The notes: generated from the letters alone by a model not told the origin. A DNA stretch of 64,000 nucleotides from Henriciella sp. (GCF_029937755.1 NZ_JAPYPG010000006.1:1-64000), one strand, 5' to 3'; positions 17,823 through 26,724 are shown, numbered from the stretch's first letter. Numbers and translations are program-made.

Positions 17823-18612
17823 TGTATCTGAGGGACTGGACGGCGGAATAAATGCCGTAAATCCCGATGGCCGCTGCCGAGGCGAGGAACAGCCAGAAAC
17901 CGAAAGGCTGGCCACGCACCCAGCCAAGCGTTGCGGCGAGCCCCTTCACGTCGCTCTGGTCAGCCGATACGCCGCCAAGGAGCAGGAAAAGCCCGACCAG
18001 AATGAACAGCACACCACGCCCGGCAATGCCGAAAGCGATCAGACCGGTCAGCCGTCCGGCCCAGCCGGTGAGGTCGATATTGTGCTTCCATTGACCGGAC
18101 TTTGCCCGCCACATCTGCGCACAGCCAATCCCGGCAAGGACCAGCCCACCCAGGGCCACGAGCCAGCGGCCATAAGGTTGCTCCATCAGCCATCGGGCGG
18201 TCTCTTCGGTCTTGCCACCACTGCTGCCACTCTCGTCATTCGCGCCGCGTGTGACGGCGAAGGCGGCAATGCCGACAAGCAGATAACTGATACCGGACGA
18301 CATCATGCCAAGCCGCGCTAAAACGCCCTTGGCGTCATGACCCTGGTTTTCCGCATCCAGGATTGCCTGCTGGAAGCGCCACAGCGCATAGAGAAACAGC
18401 CCGATTGCCAGGGCGATGAGCAGGATACGTCCACCCTGCTGGTGCTCAATGGTGCGAAAGGCATCCCCGGGGCTGGCGCCGTCATCCGGTCTCGATGAGA
18501 AGGCGCCGTCGGCTAGCAGCCACGCGACGGCGAAGTAGACGAAAGCTCTCGCGCCAAGTCCAATCCGGGCGATTGCTTCGGTGGCCGGCGCGGAAATCGA
18601 GTTGTTGTCCAT
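17806..18612 (-). CDS. DUF1206 domain membrane protein
   Basis: The 268-aa protein shows the DUF1206 design of three tandem two-helix units: IARIGLGARAFVYFAVAWLL, ARLGMMSSGISYLLVGIAAF and GWAGRLTGLIAFGIAGRGVL mark their starts. Six transmembrane helices are expected. DUF1206 proteins are common in alphaproteobacteria and actinobacteria and have no established function. The gene is divergent from mtnP and convergent with petC. Confidence 0.9.
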   Translation of the reverse strand: MDNNSISAPATEAIARIGLGARAFVYFAVAWLLADGAFSSRPDDGASPGDAFRTIEHQQGGRILLIALAIGLFLYALWRFQQAILDAENQGHDAKGVLARLGMMSSGISYLLVGIAAFAVTRGANDESGSSGGKTEETARWLMEQPYGRWLVALGGLVLAGIGCAQMWRAKSGQWKHNIDLTGWAGRLTGLIAFGIAGRGVLFILVGLFLLLGGVSADQSDVKGLAATLGWVRGQPFGFWLFLASAAAIGIYGIYSAVQSLRYKFPDS

Positions 18613-18728
18613 ACAGAAGAGACGCCGGAGCTATGGTCCCGGTTCCTGTGCCACCATCACGTTGACTTGATTTCCCCTCTCCAGCCTGCTTCTGCGACGG
18701 GAGAGAAAACAATGGAGTGTGACCAGGC

Positions 18729-19622
18729 ATGAGCAAATGGACGATCGGCGTTATCGGAGGCTCCGGCCTGTATGAAATCGAAGGCCTGGAGGACGCCGAG
18801 GACCTGGCGATCGAGACGCCATGGGGGGCACCCTCGGATGTGCTTGTGCGCGGGCGGGTCGGAGACGTGACGCTGGTTTTCCTGCCGCGCCACGGCAAAG
18901 GCCACCGGCTGACACCGACCTCAGTGCCCTACCGCGCCAATATCGATGCACTGAAACGGGCCGGCTGCACGGACATCCTTTCCATTTCTGCCTGCGGCTC
19001 TCTCAAGCAGGCCTATGCGCCGGGTGAGTATGTCATGGTCGACCAGTTCATCGACCGGACCTTTGCGCGAGAGAAGAGCTTCTTCGGGCCGGGCATGGTT
19101 GCCCATGTGTCTATGGCGGACCCGATCTGCTCGAGGCTTTCGGGGCTTGCCGGCGACGCGGCCGAGCGGACGGGCGTCACGGTTCATCGCGGCGGGACCT
19201 ATCTCTGCATGGAGGGGCCGCAATTCTCCTCGCGCGCGGAAAGCCATCTCTACCGCCAATGGGGTTGCGACGTGATCGGCATGACCAACATGCCCGAAGC
19301 CAAACTCGCCCGCGAGGCAGAACTTCCCTATGCGACCATGGCGATGGTCACCGATTACGACTGCTGGCATGATGAGATGGAGGCGGTTTCCGTGACCAAT
19401 GTGCTCGCCGTCATGAAGCAGAATACGGAACGGGCGAAGCAGGCCATCCTCAATTTTGTGGCGTCACTCGATGGCGTGGAGCGCACGCCGTCTCCGCAGG
19501 CCATCGAGACCTGTCTCGACTATGCGATGATCACCGCCCCGGAGGCTCGTGACCCCGCCGTCCTGAGGAAGCTGGATGCGGTTGCCGGGCGCGTCCTCGG
19601 ACCGGCAAGCTATTCCATTTGA
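18729..19622 (+). CDS. mtnP: S-methyl-5'-thioadenosine phosphorylase
   Basis: The 297-aa enzyme splits methylthioadenosine with phosphate into adenine and methylthioribose-1-phosphate for methionine salvage. The N-terminal IGVIGGSGLYEIEGLED and LPRHGKGHRLTPTSVPYRANIDALK carry the phosphate site. YLCMEGPQFSSRAESHLYRQWGCDVIGMTNMPEAKLAREAEL is the PNP/MTAP family 2 signature region. The released adenine is the substrate of apt, found 2.4 kb downstream. It ends with zero spacing against the convergent polymerase gene. Confidence 0.96.
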   Translation: MSKWTIGVIGGSGLYEIEGLEDAEDLAIETPWGAPSDVLVRGRVGDVTLVFLPRHGKGHRLTPTSVPYRANIDALKRAGCTDILSISACGSLKQAYAPGEYVMVDQFIDRTFAREKSFFGPGMVAHVSMADPICSRLSGLAGDAAERTGVTVHRGGTYLCMEGPQFSSRAESHLYRQWGCDVIGMTNMPEAKLAREAELPYATMAMVTDYDCWHDEMEAVSVTNVLAVMKQNTERAKQAILNFVASLDGVERTPSPQAIETCLDYAMITAPEARDPAVLRKLDAVAGRVLGPASYSI

Positions 19623-20873
19623 TCAGAAATCGCTGAGATCCGGCACCCGGCCAAAAGCAATCTTGGCGCCTGCATAGCCACCCGGCGGCTGGCGGTTGAG
19701 GCCGAAGCCGATCACCGACTGCTGGTGGCGGGCATTGAGCGTATCGACAAGGTCACTCAGCTGATCGCGCCGGTCGCGTGTCTCGGTCAGGCCGGGCTGG
19801 GCGAACAGGTCGCCCATATGCTCATGCGTGCTGACCAGGTCATGCATGAAGACTGACAGGCGGGAAAAATCCTGCCCTCCGTGACCTTTCATGATCGCCT
19901 CCTGCTGGAAACGGCTCAGCGCCTTCAGGAAAGTCTGGTCGTCGCGGGCGGGGAAGAAACTGGTTTGCCAGTCCAGGGAGCGGCCCTCACGCATTTTCAG
20001 CGACAGGCTGAAGCGGCGGGCAAGGAAGCCCTCACGACGCATCCGCCGGCTCGCCTTGACGGTCAGCAGGCGAGCGATCTCGAACGCCCTGTCGAGGTTT
20101 CGCCATCCGCTGGTAAGGACGCGTCCGTGGCCGAACATGCGCCGGCTGGTCTCCGGCCGGGAGACGGCATAGCCACGCAGTTGCGCCCAGAAGCGTTCGC
20201 CCTCGACACCGCCCCAGATGGCCCGGGCATGTTTCGGCGATAGATTCCAGAGCGCCTCCATCGTGAATATTCCGCCGTCATGAAGCCGCGCCAGCATACC
20301 TTTCGCGATGCCGGGAAGGTCGTCGAGCGGCAGGTCGAACAGCGGGCCGGGCAGGGCATCGGGCGGGAGGATTGTGAGGCCGTCCGGCTTGTTCATTTCA
20401 GCGGCCACCTTGGCGAGAAACTGGTTCGGCCCGAGCCCGATGGACGGCGTTACCCAGGGGCCGATCTCCTCGCGCAGCCCTTCGCGGATCTGTTCGGCAA
20501 GCCTGGCTGCGCCTGCGCGCTCACGGGGGCAGAGCCGGCACTCCATCTCGTCGACTGACCAGACCTTCGCGACGGGCACGAAACGGTCGATGACGCGCAG
20601 GATCTCGTGATGCATCCGGACATAGACATCATGGCGGGCCACGGGCAGGGCGATATCAGGACACAGGCGTTTTGCCTCGGTCGCGCGGGTGCCGCGCTGG
20701 ATGCCATAGGTCTTGGCATCGTAGCAGCGCGCGATGAGGCTCGTATGCGGTGAGTCGAGCGGGACGACGCCGACGGGACGGCCGCGCAGTTCCGGGCGAA
20801 GCTGTTTTTCAACGCTGGCAAAGTAACAGTCGAAATCGATGTACAGGCATTCGATGGTATCCGGCTTGCGCAT
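19623..20873 (-). CDS. Y-family DNA polymerase (DinB/ImpB-like)
   Basis: The 416-aa translesion polymerase starts at MRKPDTIECLYIDFDCYFAS (ATG 20873); the longer ORF-track start runs through the LexA box. Catalytic acidic residues are in YIDFDCYFASVEK and in WSVDEMECRL, where the usual SxDEA becomes SVDEM. The palm is followed by a helix-hairpin-helix (DDLPGIAKGMLARLHDGGI) and a little-finger domain (about 230-345). It lacks the C-terminal ImuB-type extension and has no neighbouring imuA or dnaE2. Expression should be SOS-controlled through the adjacent box. Such proteins are often mislabelled as type VI secretion ImpB. Confidence 0.9.
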   Translation of the reverse strand: MRKPDTIECLYIDFDCYFASVEKQLRPELRGRPVGVVPLDSPHTSLIARCYDAKTYGIQRGTRATEAKRLCPDIALPVARHDVYVRMHHEILRVIDRFVPVAKVWSVDEMECRLCPRERAGAARLAEQIREGLREEIGPWVTPSIGLGPNQFLAKVAAEMNKPDGLTILPPDALPGPLFDLPLDDLPGIAKGMLARLHDGGIFTMEALWNLSPKHARAIWGGVEGERFWAQLRGYAVSRPETSRRMFGHGRVLTSGWRNLDRAFEIARLLTVKASRRMRREGFLARRFSLSLKMREGRSLDWQTSFFPARDDQTFLKALSRFQQEAIMKGHGGQDFSRLSVFMHDLVSTHEHMGDLFAQPGLTETRDRRDQLSDLVDTLNARHQQSVIGFGLNRQPPGGYAGAKIAFGRVPDLSDF

Positions 20874-20889
20874 GATCTGCCTCCGACTG

Positions 20890-20904
20890 GAACAAAACAC
20901 GAAC
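20890..20904 (-). promoter_or_regulatory. LexA box (GTTC-N7-GTTC) for the Y-family polymerase
   Basis: Read in the direction of the gene the sequence is GTTCGTGTTTTGTTC, an exact match to the alphaproteobacterial LexA direct-repeat consensus. It lies 17-31 bases upstream of the polymerase ATG, where bound LexA would block transcription until DNA damage. Confidence 0.85.
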
Positions 20905-20988
20905 AATTGGATCAGGTCAAGCGCCACAAATCCTTTTGTCGACGCCTCAGACGCCTTTTGCTAAGCTCCCTGAAAGTGGGTGAGGACA

Positions 20989-22056
20989 ATGACCGGGACA
21001 TATTTTGAAACCTTTCTCGTTGGCGGCCTCGGCTTGCTTGTGGCGGCGGCTCTGGCGATCGCCTGGCTGCTGTGGCGCCAGGAGGATATACGCCGTGACG
21101 CCATCAAGCTTTCGCTGGAGGGCATAGGGGCCGAATTCCGGCTGAACATGTTCCAGACGGTGCGGGAGCTGGCCGATGTCGAGAGCGGGCGTCTCGGGCT
21201 GACCGGTGACCTGCCGGTGCTCGACCACCCGCAACTCGATGGCGTGCTGGCCGAGACCATGGCCGCTGACAAGCGGGCGCTGGCCGCCCTCCAGGCAACC
21301 TACCAGTCGATTGAGGCCTCCAAGCGCCGCCTGCGCTATGCGCTGGACCGGGGAGAACCGATCGGGACGCCGCTGGAGGATGCCAAGGCCGCGGCGATTG
21401 ACGGCATCTGCACGCTCTATCTCTGGGAAAAGCAGGATGGGCGTCCGCCCGAAAAGGCTCATGCTACCCGCAGCTGGTGGGTGCGCGACTGGATGAAGGC
21501 GCATGGCTTCCATCAGGATCTGCTGCCCGGGCTCGCCCTGCGGGATGCGGTGGTGGAGAATCTGCGCTGCGCCGGCATGAGGCTGACACCGCATCCGCTT
21601 ACGCTGACGGCGCACGAATACTATTCCCGCCACTATGACCGGAAGGCCGACCCGCGCGGCGTGTTCGGCAAACGCCGTCATGCTGGTGGCACGGAGGAGG
21701 ATGCTGAAAAGGCAGCCATCGTCGAGGAAGAGGCCACCGCTGAACCTGTCACTCCCGAAACACCGCTTGAGACTATAGCGGAGGAAAAGGCCGACGCGGG
21801 CCCGGATGAAGAGCAGGTTCCCGCCTCAGTAGAAACCCCCGGCTCCGGCACGCCTGACCCCGCTCAGACGGCCCCGTCGAATGAGACCGAACCGGTCACA
21901 GCTGCACAAGATGCGCCCGCGGAAGCCGTGGCGGCTGAAGATCAGGCCAGTTCGACCTATATACCGTTCGGTAAGTCTGCCAGTACTGGTCAGGCTTCGG
22001 CGCCGACCGGTGAGGGCTCCCCGGAAGACGCCACTGAAAGAGGTAGTGGCAGTTGA
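20989..22056 (+). CDS. Membrane-anchored protein of unknown function
   Basis: I start at MTGTYFETFLVGG (ATG 20989), preceded by GGTGAGGA. The 355-aa protein has one N-terminal helix (FLVGGLGLLVAAALAIAWLLW). A helical domain with conserved-looking Trp, His and Tyr residues follows (about 25-215). The long low-complexity tail (about 225-355) is rich in Glu, Ala, Pro and Thr. I do not recognise the family. The tail resembles a disordered periplasmic or cytoplasmic linker. Its stop overlaps the TTG start of apt (TTGA), so the two are co-translated. Confidence 0.8.
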   Translation: MTGTYFETFLVGGLGLLVAAALAIAWLLWRQEDIRRDAIKLSLEGIGAEFRLNMFQTVRELADVESGRLGLTGDLPVLDHPQLDGVLAETMAADKRALAALQATYQSIEASKRRLRYALDRGEPIGTPLEDAKAAAIDGICTLYLWEKQDGRPPEKAHATRSWWVRDWMKAHGFHQDLLPGLALRDAVVENLRCAGMRLTPHPLTLTAHEYYSRHYDRKADPRGVFGKRRHAGGTEEDAEKAAIVEEEATAEPVTPETPLETIAEEKADAGPDEEQVPASVETPGSGTPDPAQTAPSNETEPVTAAQDAPAEAVAAEDQASSTYIPFGKSASTGQASAPTGEGSPEDATERGSGS

Positions 22057-22583
22057 ACAACTACAAGACGAAAATTCGCACGGTCCCCGACTATCCAGCC
22101 CAGGGGATCATGTTCCGGGATGTGACGACGCTGATGAGTGATCCGGGCGCCTTTTCCAATGCTATCGGGGATCTTTGCCGACCGTTCGAGAACATGAACA
22201 TCTCCAAGGTCGCCGGCATCGATGCGCGCGGCTTTATCCTGGGTGGGGCCATGGCACTGAAGCTCGGTGCGGGCTTCCTGCCCCTGCGAAAGCCCGGCAA
22301 GCTGCCCTACAAGACGTGGAGCGAGCCCTATGAGCTCGAATATGGTAGCGATGCCCTGCACATGCATACCGATGGCGTCTCGGAAGGCGAGAATGTCTTG
22401 CTCGTTGATGATCTGATCGCCACCGGCGGTACGGCGGAGGCAGGGGTGAAGCTCCTGCGCCGCGGCAAGGCGGATATCGTTGCAGCCGCTTTTCTAGTAG
22501 ATTTACCCGAAATTGGTGGCTCGCGGAGACTCCGCGAGCTTGGCATTGATGTGATGAGCCTTGTGACATTTACTGGGCACTGA
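22053..22583 (+). CDS. apt: Adenine phosphoribosyltransferase
   Basis: The 176-aa enzyme converts adenine and PRPP to AMP. The N-terminal KIRTVPDYPAQGIMFRDVTTL block, the GIDARGFILGGAMALKLGAGF segment and the PRPP-binding loop VLLVDDLIATGGTA are all typical, and the length is normal. It uses a TTG start overlapping the previous stop codon. It can recycle the adenine released by MtnP, encoded upstream. The large lipoprotein gene follows after 21 bases. Confidence 0.95.
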   Translation: MNNYKTKIRTVPDYPAQGIMFRDVTTLMSDPGAFSNAIGDLCRPFENMNISKVAGIDARGFILGGAMALKLGAGFLPLRKPGKLPYKTWSEPYELEYGSDALHMHTDGVSEGENVLLVDDLIATGGTAEAGVKLLRRGKADIVAAAFLVDLPEIGGSRRLRELGIDVMSLVTFTGH

Positions 22584-22604
22584 ACCAGCAGAAGGATCTG
22601 CCCC

Positions 22605-24638
22605 ATGAAGTCCCTTACCTCCCTGAGCGCACTGTTGCTGGCCGGATCGCTGGTGGCATGTGGCGACCGTAACGAAGAGCCAGCGCCGGAACCTGAAAAG
22701 GCGCCGGCCAGCGAGCGCGCTGCTGATGCCAATGCCGACTGGCAGGCCTCGATCGCCACGCTGCAGGGGCTGGCGGAGGAAGCTTTCAGTCTCGAGGATG
22801 CGCTGGAAGCCGACCTGGGGCCGATCAACGAGGCCCTGCCGGACCTGGTCTCTGTCAGCTGGGACGAGCAGAGCTTCGATGAGAGGACGGGCGCGACAGT
22901 TTTCTCCGGCCTGACGGTCACCATCAATTCTGATCCGGAATTCGGCATGGAAGCCGGCGAGGCAGAAGTGTGGGGTCTGAATTCGGACCTGATCGCGGCC
23001 CGCCTGCGCGGGGAACGCCTCGATGAGACGGGGCTGGCCTTCAACCGGCTGGAAGTACGCGACGTCTCCTATTTCGGGGTCGGGGGCGCGCTGAACACGC
23101 TGTTCGATGCGATGGAAGAGCAGATTGAGGAAGACGCTGGCGAAGACGTCAGCTTCGGTGTCGAGACGTTCGATTCCACGACAGCTGAAATGGTCTTCAG
23201 CAATGTCTCGCTCAGGCCGTTTGAACTGGTGCCGGTGTCCGACACCTTCTTTACGGACCTCACGCCGGATGAAGATCCGGAAGAGATGACGGAGGAAGAA
23301 CGCGAACAGATGGCCCTGGCCACAGACCTTGTTCGCCTGGCGCAGAAGGTTGTTGCCATTTCCCGCTCCTTTTCCATCGAGGATCTCGCCGCTTATGACA
23401 CGGTCGCAGTCTTCGCCATGGACCAGCAGGGCATGAAGCAGAATGTCGAGGTCTCATGGGACTTCTACGGCTATGAGGATATGGACGGCTTCGATCTTGG
23501 CCGCGCTGTCATCGTCAACACCGTCCAGTCCCAGTCGATGGACATGACCGATCCGTCGGACGAAATGGAGGAGGCCGGCTTTGAAGGGTTCTCCTTGAAA
23601 CAGGTCGAGAAGACGGCGTTCATTTCCTATCAGGACATCAAGCTCGACAAGCTCGCCGGCTATCTTGTCCGCTCGGAATTCCCGACCATGGACGAGCGCG
23701 ACCTGATGAGCCTCGGGACGTGGGAAGCGCGCGACTATTCGCTGACCTTCAATGACGGGGACGTCTTCGAGGCTGACCGTGTGGCCATCGATGCTGACTC
23801 CTTTGCCTGGTTCATCCCCGAGGATTTCGGCCTCGATATCAGCGGCGCGAAGATTGACGTTCAGGATGTCGGTGAAGTTGCGCTGGCCTTCATCCCCGAA
23901 GAAGCGATCGAGGAAATCGCCGAGGACCCTGCCGAAGACAGCGGGACCGAAGCGCCTGAGGCAGACGATATGGAAACGCCCGAGGAAGAGGCTGCTGACT
24001 TCAAGGCCAACCTCCAGGCGGCGGTCGACAAGCTCGATGAGCACGGCCTTGAGGCCATTCCTTTCGATATCTCGACACGCTGGCAATGGGGCGCCGATAG
24101 CGGCGAGACGGGCCTGACGCTGGACACCAGCTCCGAAGGCTTCGGCGAGGGCGCGATGTCCATCGACGTCACCCTGCCGGACTATGCCGCCCTGCAGGCC
24201 GCCTTCAATGCCGAAGACCGGGAAGCCGCGTTCGAAGACGCGTTCAAGGAAGCGTTTGCCTTTGGCGGTGCGCGTTTCTACGAGGCCGATGATGGCGGTT
24301 ATGACAAGCTGTTTGGCTATGTCAGTGAGGTGGCCAAGCTCTATCCAGACCAGGGTTGGGGCGCGACGCTGGGCGGCATGGAGCCCCAGCAGATGCGGAG
24401 CCTCATCGCGACCATGGTCCGCTCTGGCAAGCAGGCCGCTGCCCAGCAATTCCCGCCTGCCGCGGACTGGCTGGAATCGGTGGCTCTCTATTACGAGACC
24501 TCCGGTGGAAGCCTTGAGATCAAGGCCGAACCGCCCACGCCCCTCACGCCGGACGACTTCGAACAGCTCGGTCCCGACACCGCACCCGAACAAATTGTGG
24601 AGGATTTGGGACTGTCGGTGACGCAGACCGCCGAATAG
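22605..24638 (+). CDS. Large acidic lipoprotein of unknown function
   Basis: The 677-aa product begins with a lipoprotein signal, MKSLTSLSALLLAGSLVACG, with the lipobox Cys at residue 19. The mature protein is very acidic. It contains repeated beta-rich segments (SYFGVGGALNTLFDAMEEQI; VIVNTVQSQSMDMTDPSDEM; DRVAIDADSFAWFIPEDFGL) and a disordered Glu/Pro linker near residues 445-465. I do not recognise the family. The layout suggests several similar beta-strand modules, as in large bacterial surface or periplasmic lipid-contact proteins, but this is only an impression. It probably shares the apt transcript. Confidence 0.82.
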   Translation: MKSLTSLSALLLAGSLVACGDRNEEPAPEPEKAPASERAADANADWQASIATLQGLAEEAFSLEDALEADLGPINEALPDLVSVSWDEQSFDERTGATVFSGLTVTINSDPEFGMEAGEAEVWGLNSDLIAARLRGERLDETGLAFNRLEVRDVSYFGVGGALNTLFDAMEEQIEEDAGEDVSFGVETFDSTTAEMVFSNVSLRPFELVPVSDTFFTDLTPDEDPEEMTEEEREQMALATDLVRLAQKVVAISRSFSIEDLAAYDTVAVFAMDQQGMKQNVEVSWDFYGYEDMDGFDLGRAVIVNTVQSQSMDMTDPSDEMEEAGFEGFSLKQVEKTAFISYQDIKLDKLAGYLVRSEFPTMDERDLMSLGTWEARDYSLTFNDGDVFEADRVAIDADSFAWFIPEDFGLDISGAKIDVQDVGEVALAFIPEEAIEEIAEDPAEDSGTEAPEADDMETPEEEAADFKANLQAAVDKLDEHGLEAIPFDISTRWQWGADSGETGLTLDTSSEGFGEGAMSIDVTLPDYAALQAAFNAEDREAAFEDAFKEAFAFGGARFYEADDGGYDKLFGYVSEVAKLYPDQGWGATLGGMEPQQMRSLIATMVRSGKQAAAQQFPPAADWLESVALYYETSGGSLEIKAEPPTPLTPDDFEQLGPDTAPEQIVEDLGLSVTQTAE

Positions 24639-24708
24639 GGCAGCAAACCGCTTGACCATAAGGCTACGGCGTCTCACCTATGGCGTCAGACTTTTCCATG
24701 GAGTGACG

Positions 24709-25323
24709 ATGCCTCAGCTCGAATACCAGACGATGCCCAAGCTTGACGACGAACATGAAGACAAGCCGATGAACGAGCCGAATGCCTTCCTTGAGGAGGC
24801 TCTGTTCAAGGCCCGCACCATCCTCCTGACCGGTGGCATTGATGACAAGCAGGCGCGCCGCGTCTGTGAGCGTCTGCTGGCCCTTGGGTCCGACAGCGAC
24901 AAGCCGATCCTGCTGGTGATTTCCTCGCCGGGTGGCCATGTCGAATCCGGCGACATGATCCATGACATGATCAAGTTCGTGGATGCGCCCGTGAAGGTGC
25001 TGGGCTCCGGCTGGGTCGCCTCTGCCGGCGCGCTGATCTATGCTGCGGCGAAGAAGGAAAACCGCTACGCGCTGCCGAATACCCGCTTCCTGCTTCATGA
25101 ACCGCGGGGCGGCTTTGGTGGCCAGGCCTCCGACATCGACATTCAGGTCCGCGAAATCGTGCGCATGCGCGAGCGCCTGAACAAGATCTTCGCGAATGCA
25201 ACCGGGCAGACGCTGGAAAAGATCAAGTCCGATACCGACCGCGATCACTGGATGAGTGCCGAAGAGGCCGTGGAATACGGGCTGGTTGGCAAGATCGTCA
25301 CGAGCAAGAAAGAGATCAGCTAA
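24709..25323 (+). CDS. ClpP-like serine protease subunit
   Basis: The 204-aa protein is a ClpP homologue. I start at MPQLEYQTMP (ATG 24709) behind a GGAGTG site; the ORF-track start adds 19 unsupported residues. The catalytic Ser lies in GSGWVASAGALIYAA, the His in RFLLHEPRGG, and the Asp in TDRDHWMSAEEAVEYGLVGKI. It diverges from housekeeping ClpP around the Ser (VAS in place of AAS) and has no adjacent clpX or lon, so it looks like a second ClpP paralogue instead of the main clpP. The function would be proteolysis with a Clp ATPase or alone. Confidence 0.88.
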   Translation: MPQLEYQTMPKLDDEHEDKPMNEPNAFLEEALFKARTILLTGGIDDKQARRVCERLLALGSDSDKPILLVISSPGGHVESGDMIHDMIKFVDAPVKVLGSGWVASAGALIYAAAKKENRYALPNTRFLLHEPRGGFGGQASDIDIQVREIVRMRERLNKIFANATGQTLEKIKSDTDRDHWMSAEEAVEYGLVGKIVTSKKEIS

Positions 25324-25332
25324 TCGATCTCC

Positions 25333-26154
25333 CTAGCCGGCGGCGTCGTCCGCCGGCGTCTTGTCGAAAAACCGCATCACATGGCTCGCCGTGCGCTCAG
25401 GCTCGGTGAAGGGGAAGAGGTGTCCGGCATCCGGCAGGATGCGGTGCTCCGCATTCGGTATGAAGGCCGAGAGCTGAAGCGCATTGGCGGGCGGAATGAT
25501 CCGGTCGCGCGCGCCGGCCAGCACCAGGGCAGGCGTTCTTATCAGCGGCAGGAAGGCAAGGCTCGACCAGCCGACAAAGGACGCGAATTGCGCGGCCATG
25601 GATGAGGGGCTCGGATGGATCAGGCCGCTCAGATGCGGCCCGCTTATATCGGACATCAAATCGCTCAGAACCGCTGCAAACGGATTGATCGTGCGCAGCA
25701 GGCCGTCATCGGTCCAGTCATGCGGCATCATGGAGAAGCCGCTACACGTACCCGCGAGCACGAGCCGCGCCACACGGTCGCGATACTGAAGCGTGATCTG
25801 CTGGGCAAGCGCGCCGCCGAGCGACAGGCCGATCAGGTCGAAACGGGACGCGCCAAGCTGGCGGGCTGAATCGATTACCAGCCGGGCAAGCAGGGGTGGC
25901 GGCAGGGGGAGGTCGGTCATTGGCGTCAGGCCGGAACCAGGCATTTCCAGCGCGATGAAGCGCCTGCCGGGAAATCGCTTCGCCAGCGGTGCCGCAATTT
26001 CGAGACTGGTGCCGACACCGTTCAGAAACAGGACAGGAAGGCCCGGACGCTCTTCATGCCAGACCTTGGCCCGCAAGCTTACGCCGCCGGATCGGCACCA
26101 ATAGTCCGGCGGCAAGTCTCCGCGCGCGGTGGTCTGGGTTTCAGCGAGTGTCAA
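25333..26154 (-). CDS. Alpha/beta hydrolase
   Basis: The 273-aa alpha/beta-hydrolase has an oxyanion-type FLNGVGTSLE segment, the nucleophile elbow DLIGLSLGGALAQQ (Ser about residue 113), and a late Asp/His pair in GARDRIIPPANA and PDAGHLFPFTEPE. LFLNGVG and LSLGGALAQQITLQYRDRVARLVLAGT resemble intracellular medium-chain polyhydroxyalkanoate depolymerases (PhaZ-like), though that substrate is only a suggestion. It is cytoplasmic, with no signal peptide. It is convergent with the clpP-like gene; an 8-bp GC hairpin at 25336-25357 in its last codons may help termination. Confidence 0.85.
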   Translation of the reverse strand: MTLAETQTTARGDLPPDYWCRSGGVSLRAKVWHEERPGLPVLFLNGVGTSLEIAAPLAKRFPGRRFIALEMPGSGLTPMTDLPLPPPLLARLVIDSARQLGASRFDLIGLSLGGALAQQITLQYRDRVARLVLAGTCSGFSMMPHDWTDDGLLRTINPFAAVLSDLMSDISGPHLSGLIHPSPSSMAAQFASFVGWSSLAFLPLIRTPALVLAGARDRIIPPANALQLSAFIPNAEHRILPDAGHLFPFTEPERTASHVMRFFDKTPADDAAG

Positions 26155-26267
26155 ACTGTGTCGTCATCCTGATGTGATTCGCGTCGCCTGACGCGGTCGT
26201 GAACCTATCCGGGGCGGGGCCGCGGTATCCAGCACACACTGCAGTTGCAACAACAGGGCCAAAGAAA

Positions 26268-26292
26268 AAGGGAGACCAGACAGGTCTCCCTT
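26268..26292 (-). terminator. Strong rho-independent terminator, minus strand
   Basis: AAGGGAGACC and GGTCTCCCTT form a perfect 10-bp stem with a 5-base loop. On the minus strand it is followed by TTTTTCTTT. It lies just downstream of the decayed minus-strand remnant, so it probably once ended that gene. Confidence 0.75.
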
Positions 26293-26315
26293 AAACACTC
26301 TACTCGGATACTCTA

Positions 26316-26426
26316 CTAGTGTCGGAAAAGGTAAGGGTTTTCGCTGATCTTGCCAACCCATTCCTTGTAAATGACTGTGTAATTCCTGACCGTCGGCGCA
26401 AGCGGCTTGTATATCTGGCGGCAATT
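26316..26426 (-). pseudogene. Remnant of an unidentified minus-strand gene
   Basis: One minus-strand frame reads IYKPLAPTVRNYTVIYKEWV and ends GKISENPYLFRH before TAG. This has the composition of a real, AT-richer protein end, unlike the overlapping frames. No start codon exists between the preceding in-frame TAA and the stop, and the strong terminator follows at once. I do not recognise the family. Its place next to a tRNA gene suits a leftover from an integrated element. It could still be a chance open frame. Confidence 0.4.
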
Positions 26427-26724
26427 TTAGCGATCACTGGGCGCTTGTTTCTTTCTTCCTGACGGAGAGAAGGAAGACCGAAATCCATCCCACCCCTGAA
26501 ATCCTGTGGTCCAATTTCAGCATGACCCGCGCTTGGATCATCGTGACGGGTGTATGAGGGCGATGCGCCGGACCCTGCCGACTGGACGCTCTACACCCCA
26601 CGCCAACCCTGGAGGGCTCTCGATCACGACGTGATCGCAGTGGCCCTCGAGGCATTCCGGCAGGTGGGCTGGAAATGGGCTGAAACTGGACTGATTTCTG
26701 GCCCGCAGGGCCACCCGGAATGAA

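Larger units (their letters stand above)
26155..26724. other. 570-base intergenic region beside tRNA-Met
   Basis: This stretch holds no intact gene. It contains a strong hairpin (26268-26292), a decayed coding remnant (26316-26426) and a perfect 17-base palindrome CGATCACG-A-CGTGATCG (26621-26637) enclosed by pairing GAGGGC/GCCCTC arms. A possible 57-codon plus-strand frame runs 26550-26723 from GTG. The ORF-track entries across it overlap in several frames and show no family features. Confidence 0.5.

Noticed and set aside
26164-26424. 86-aa minus-strand ORF in the tRNA intergenic region
   Set aside because: It crosses the strong terminator hairpin and overlaps a more protein-like frame.
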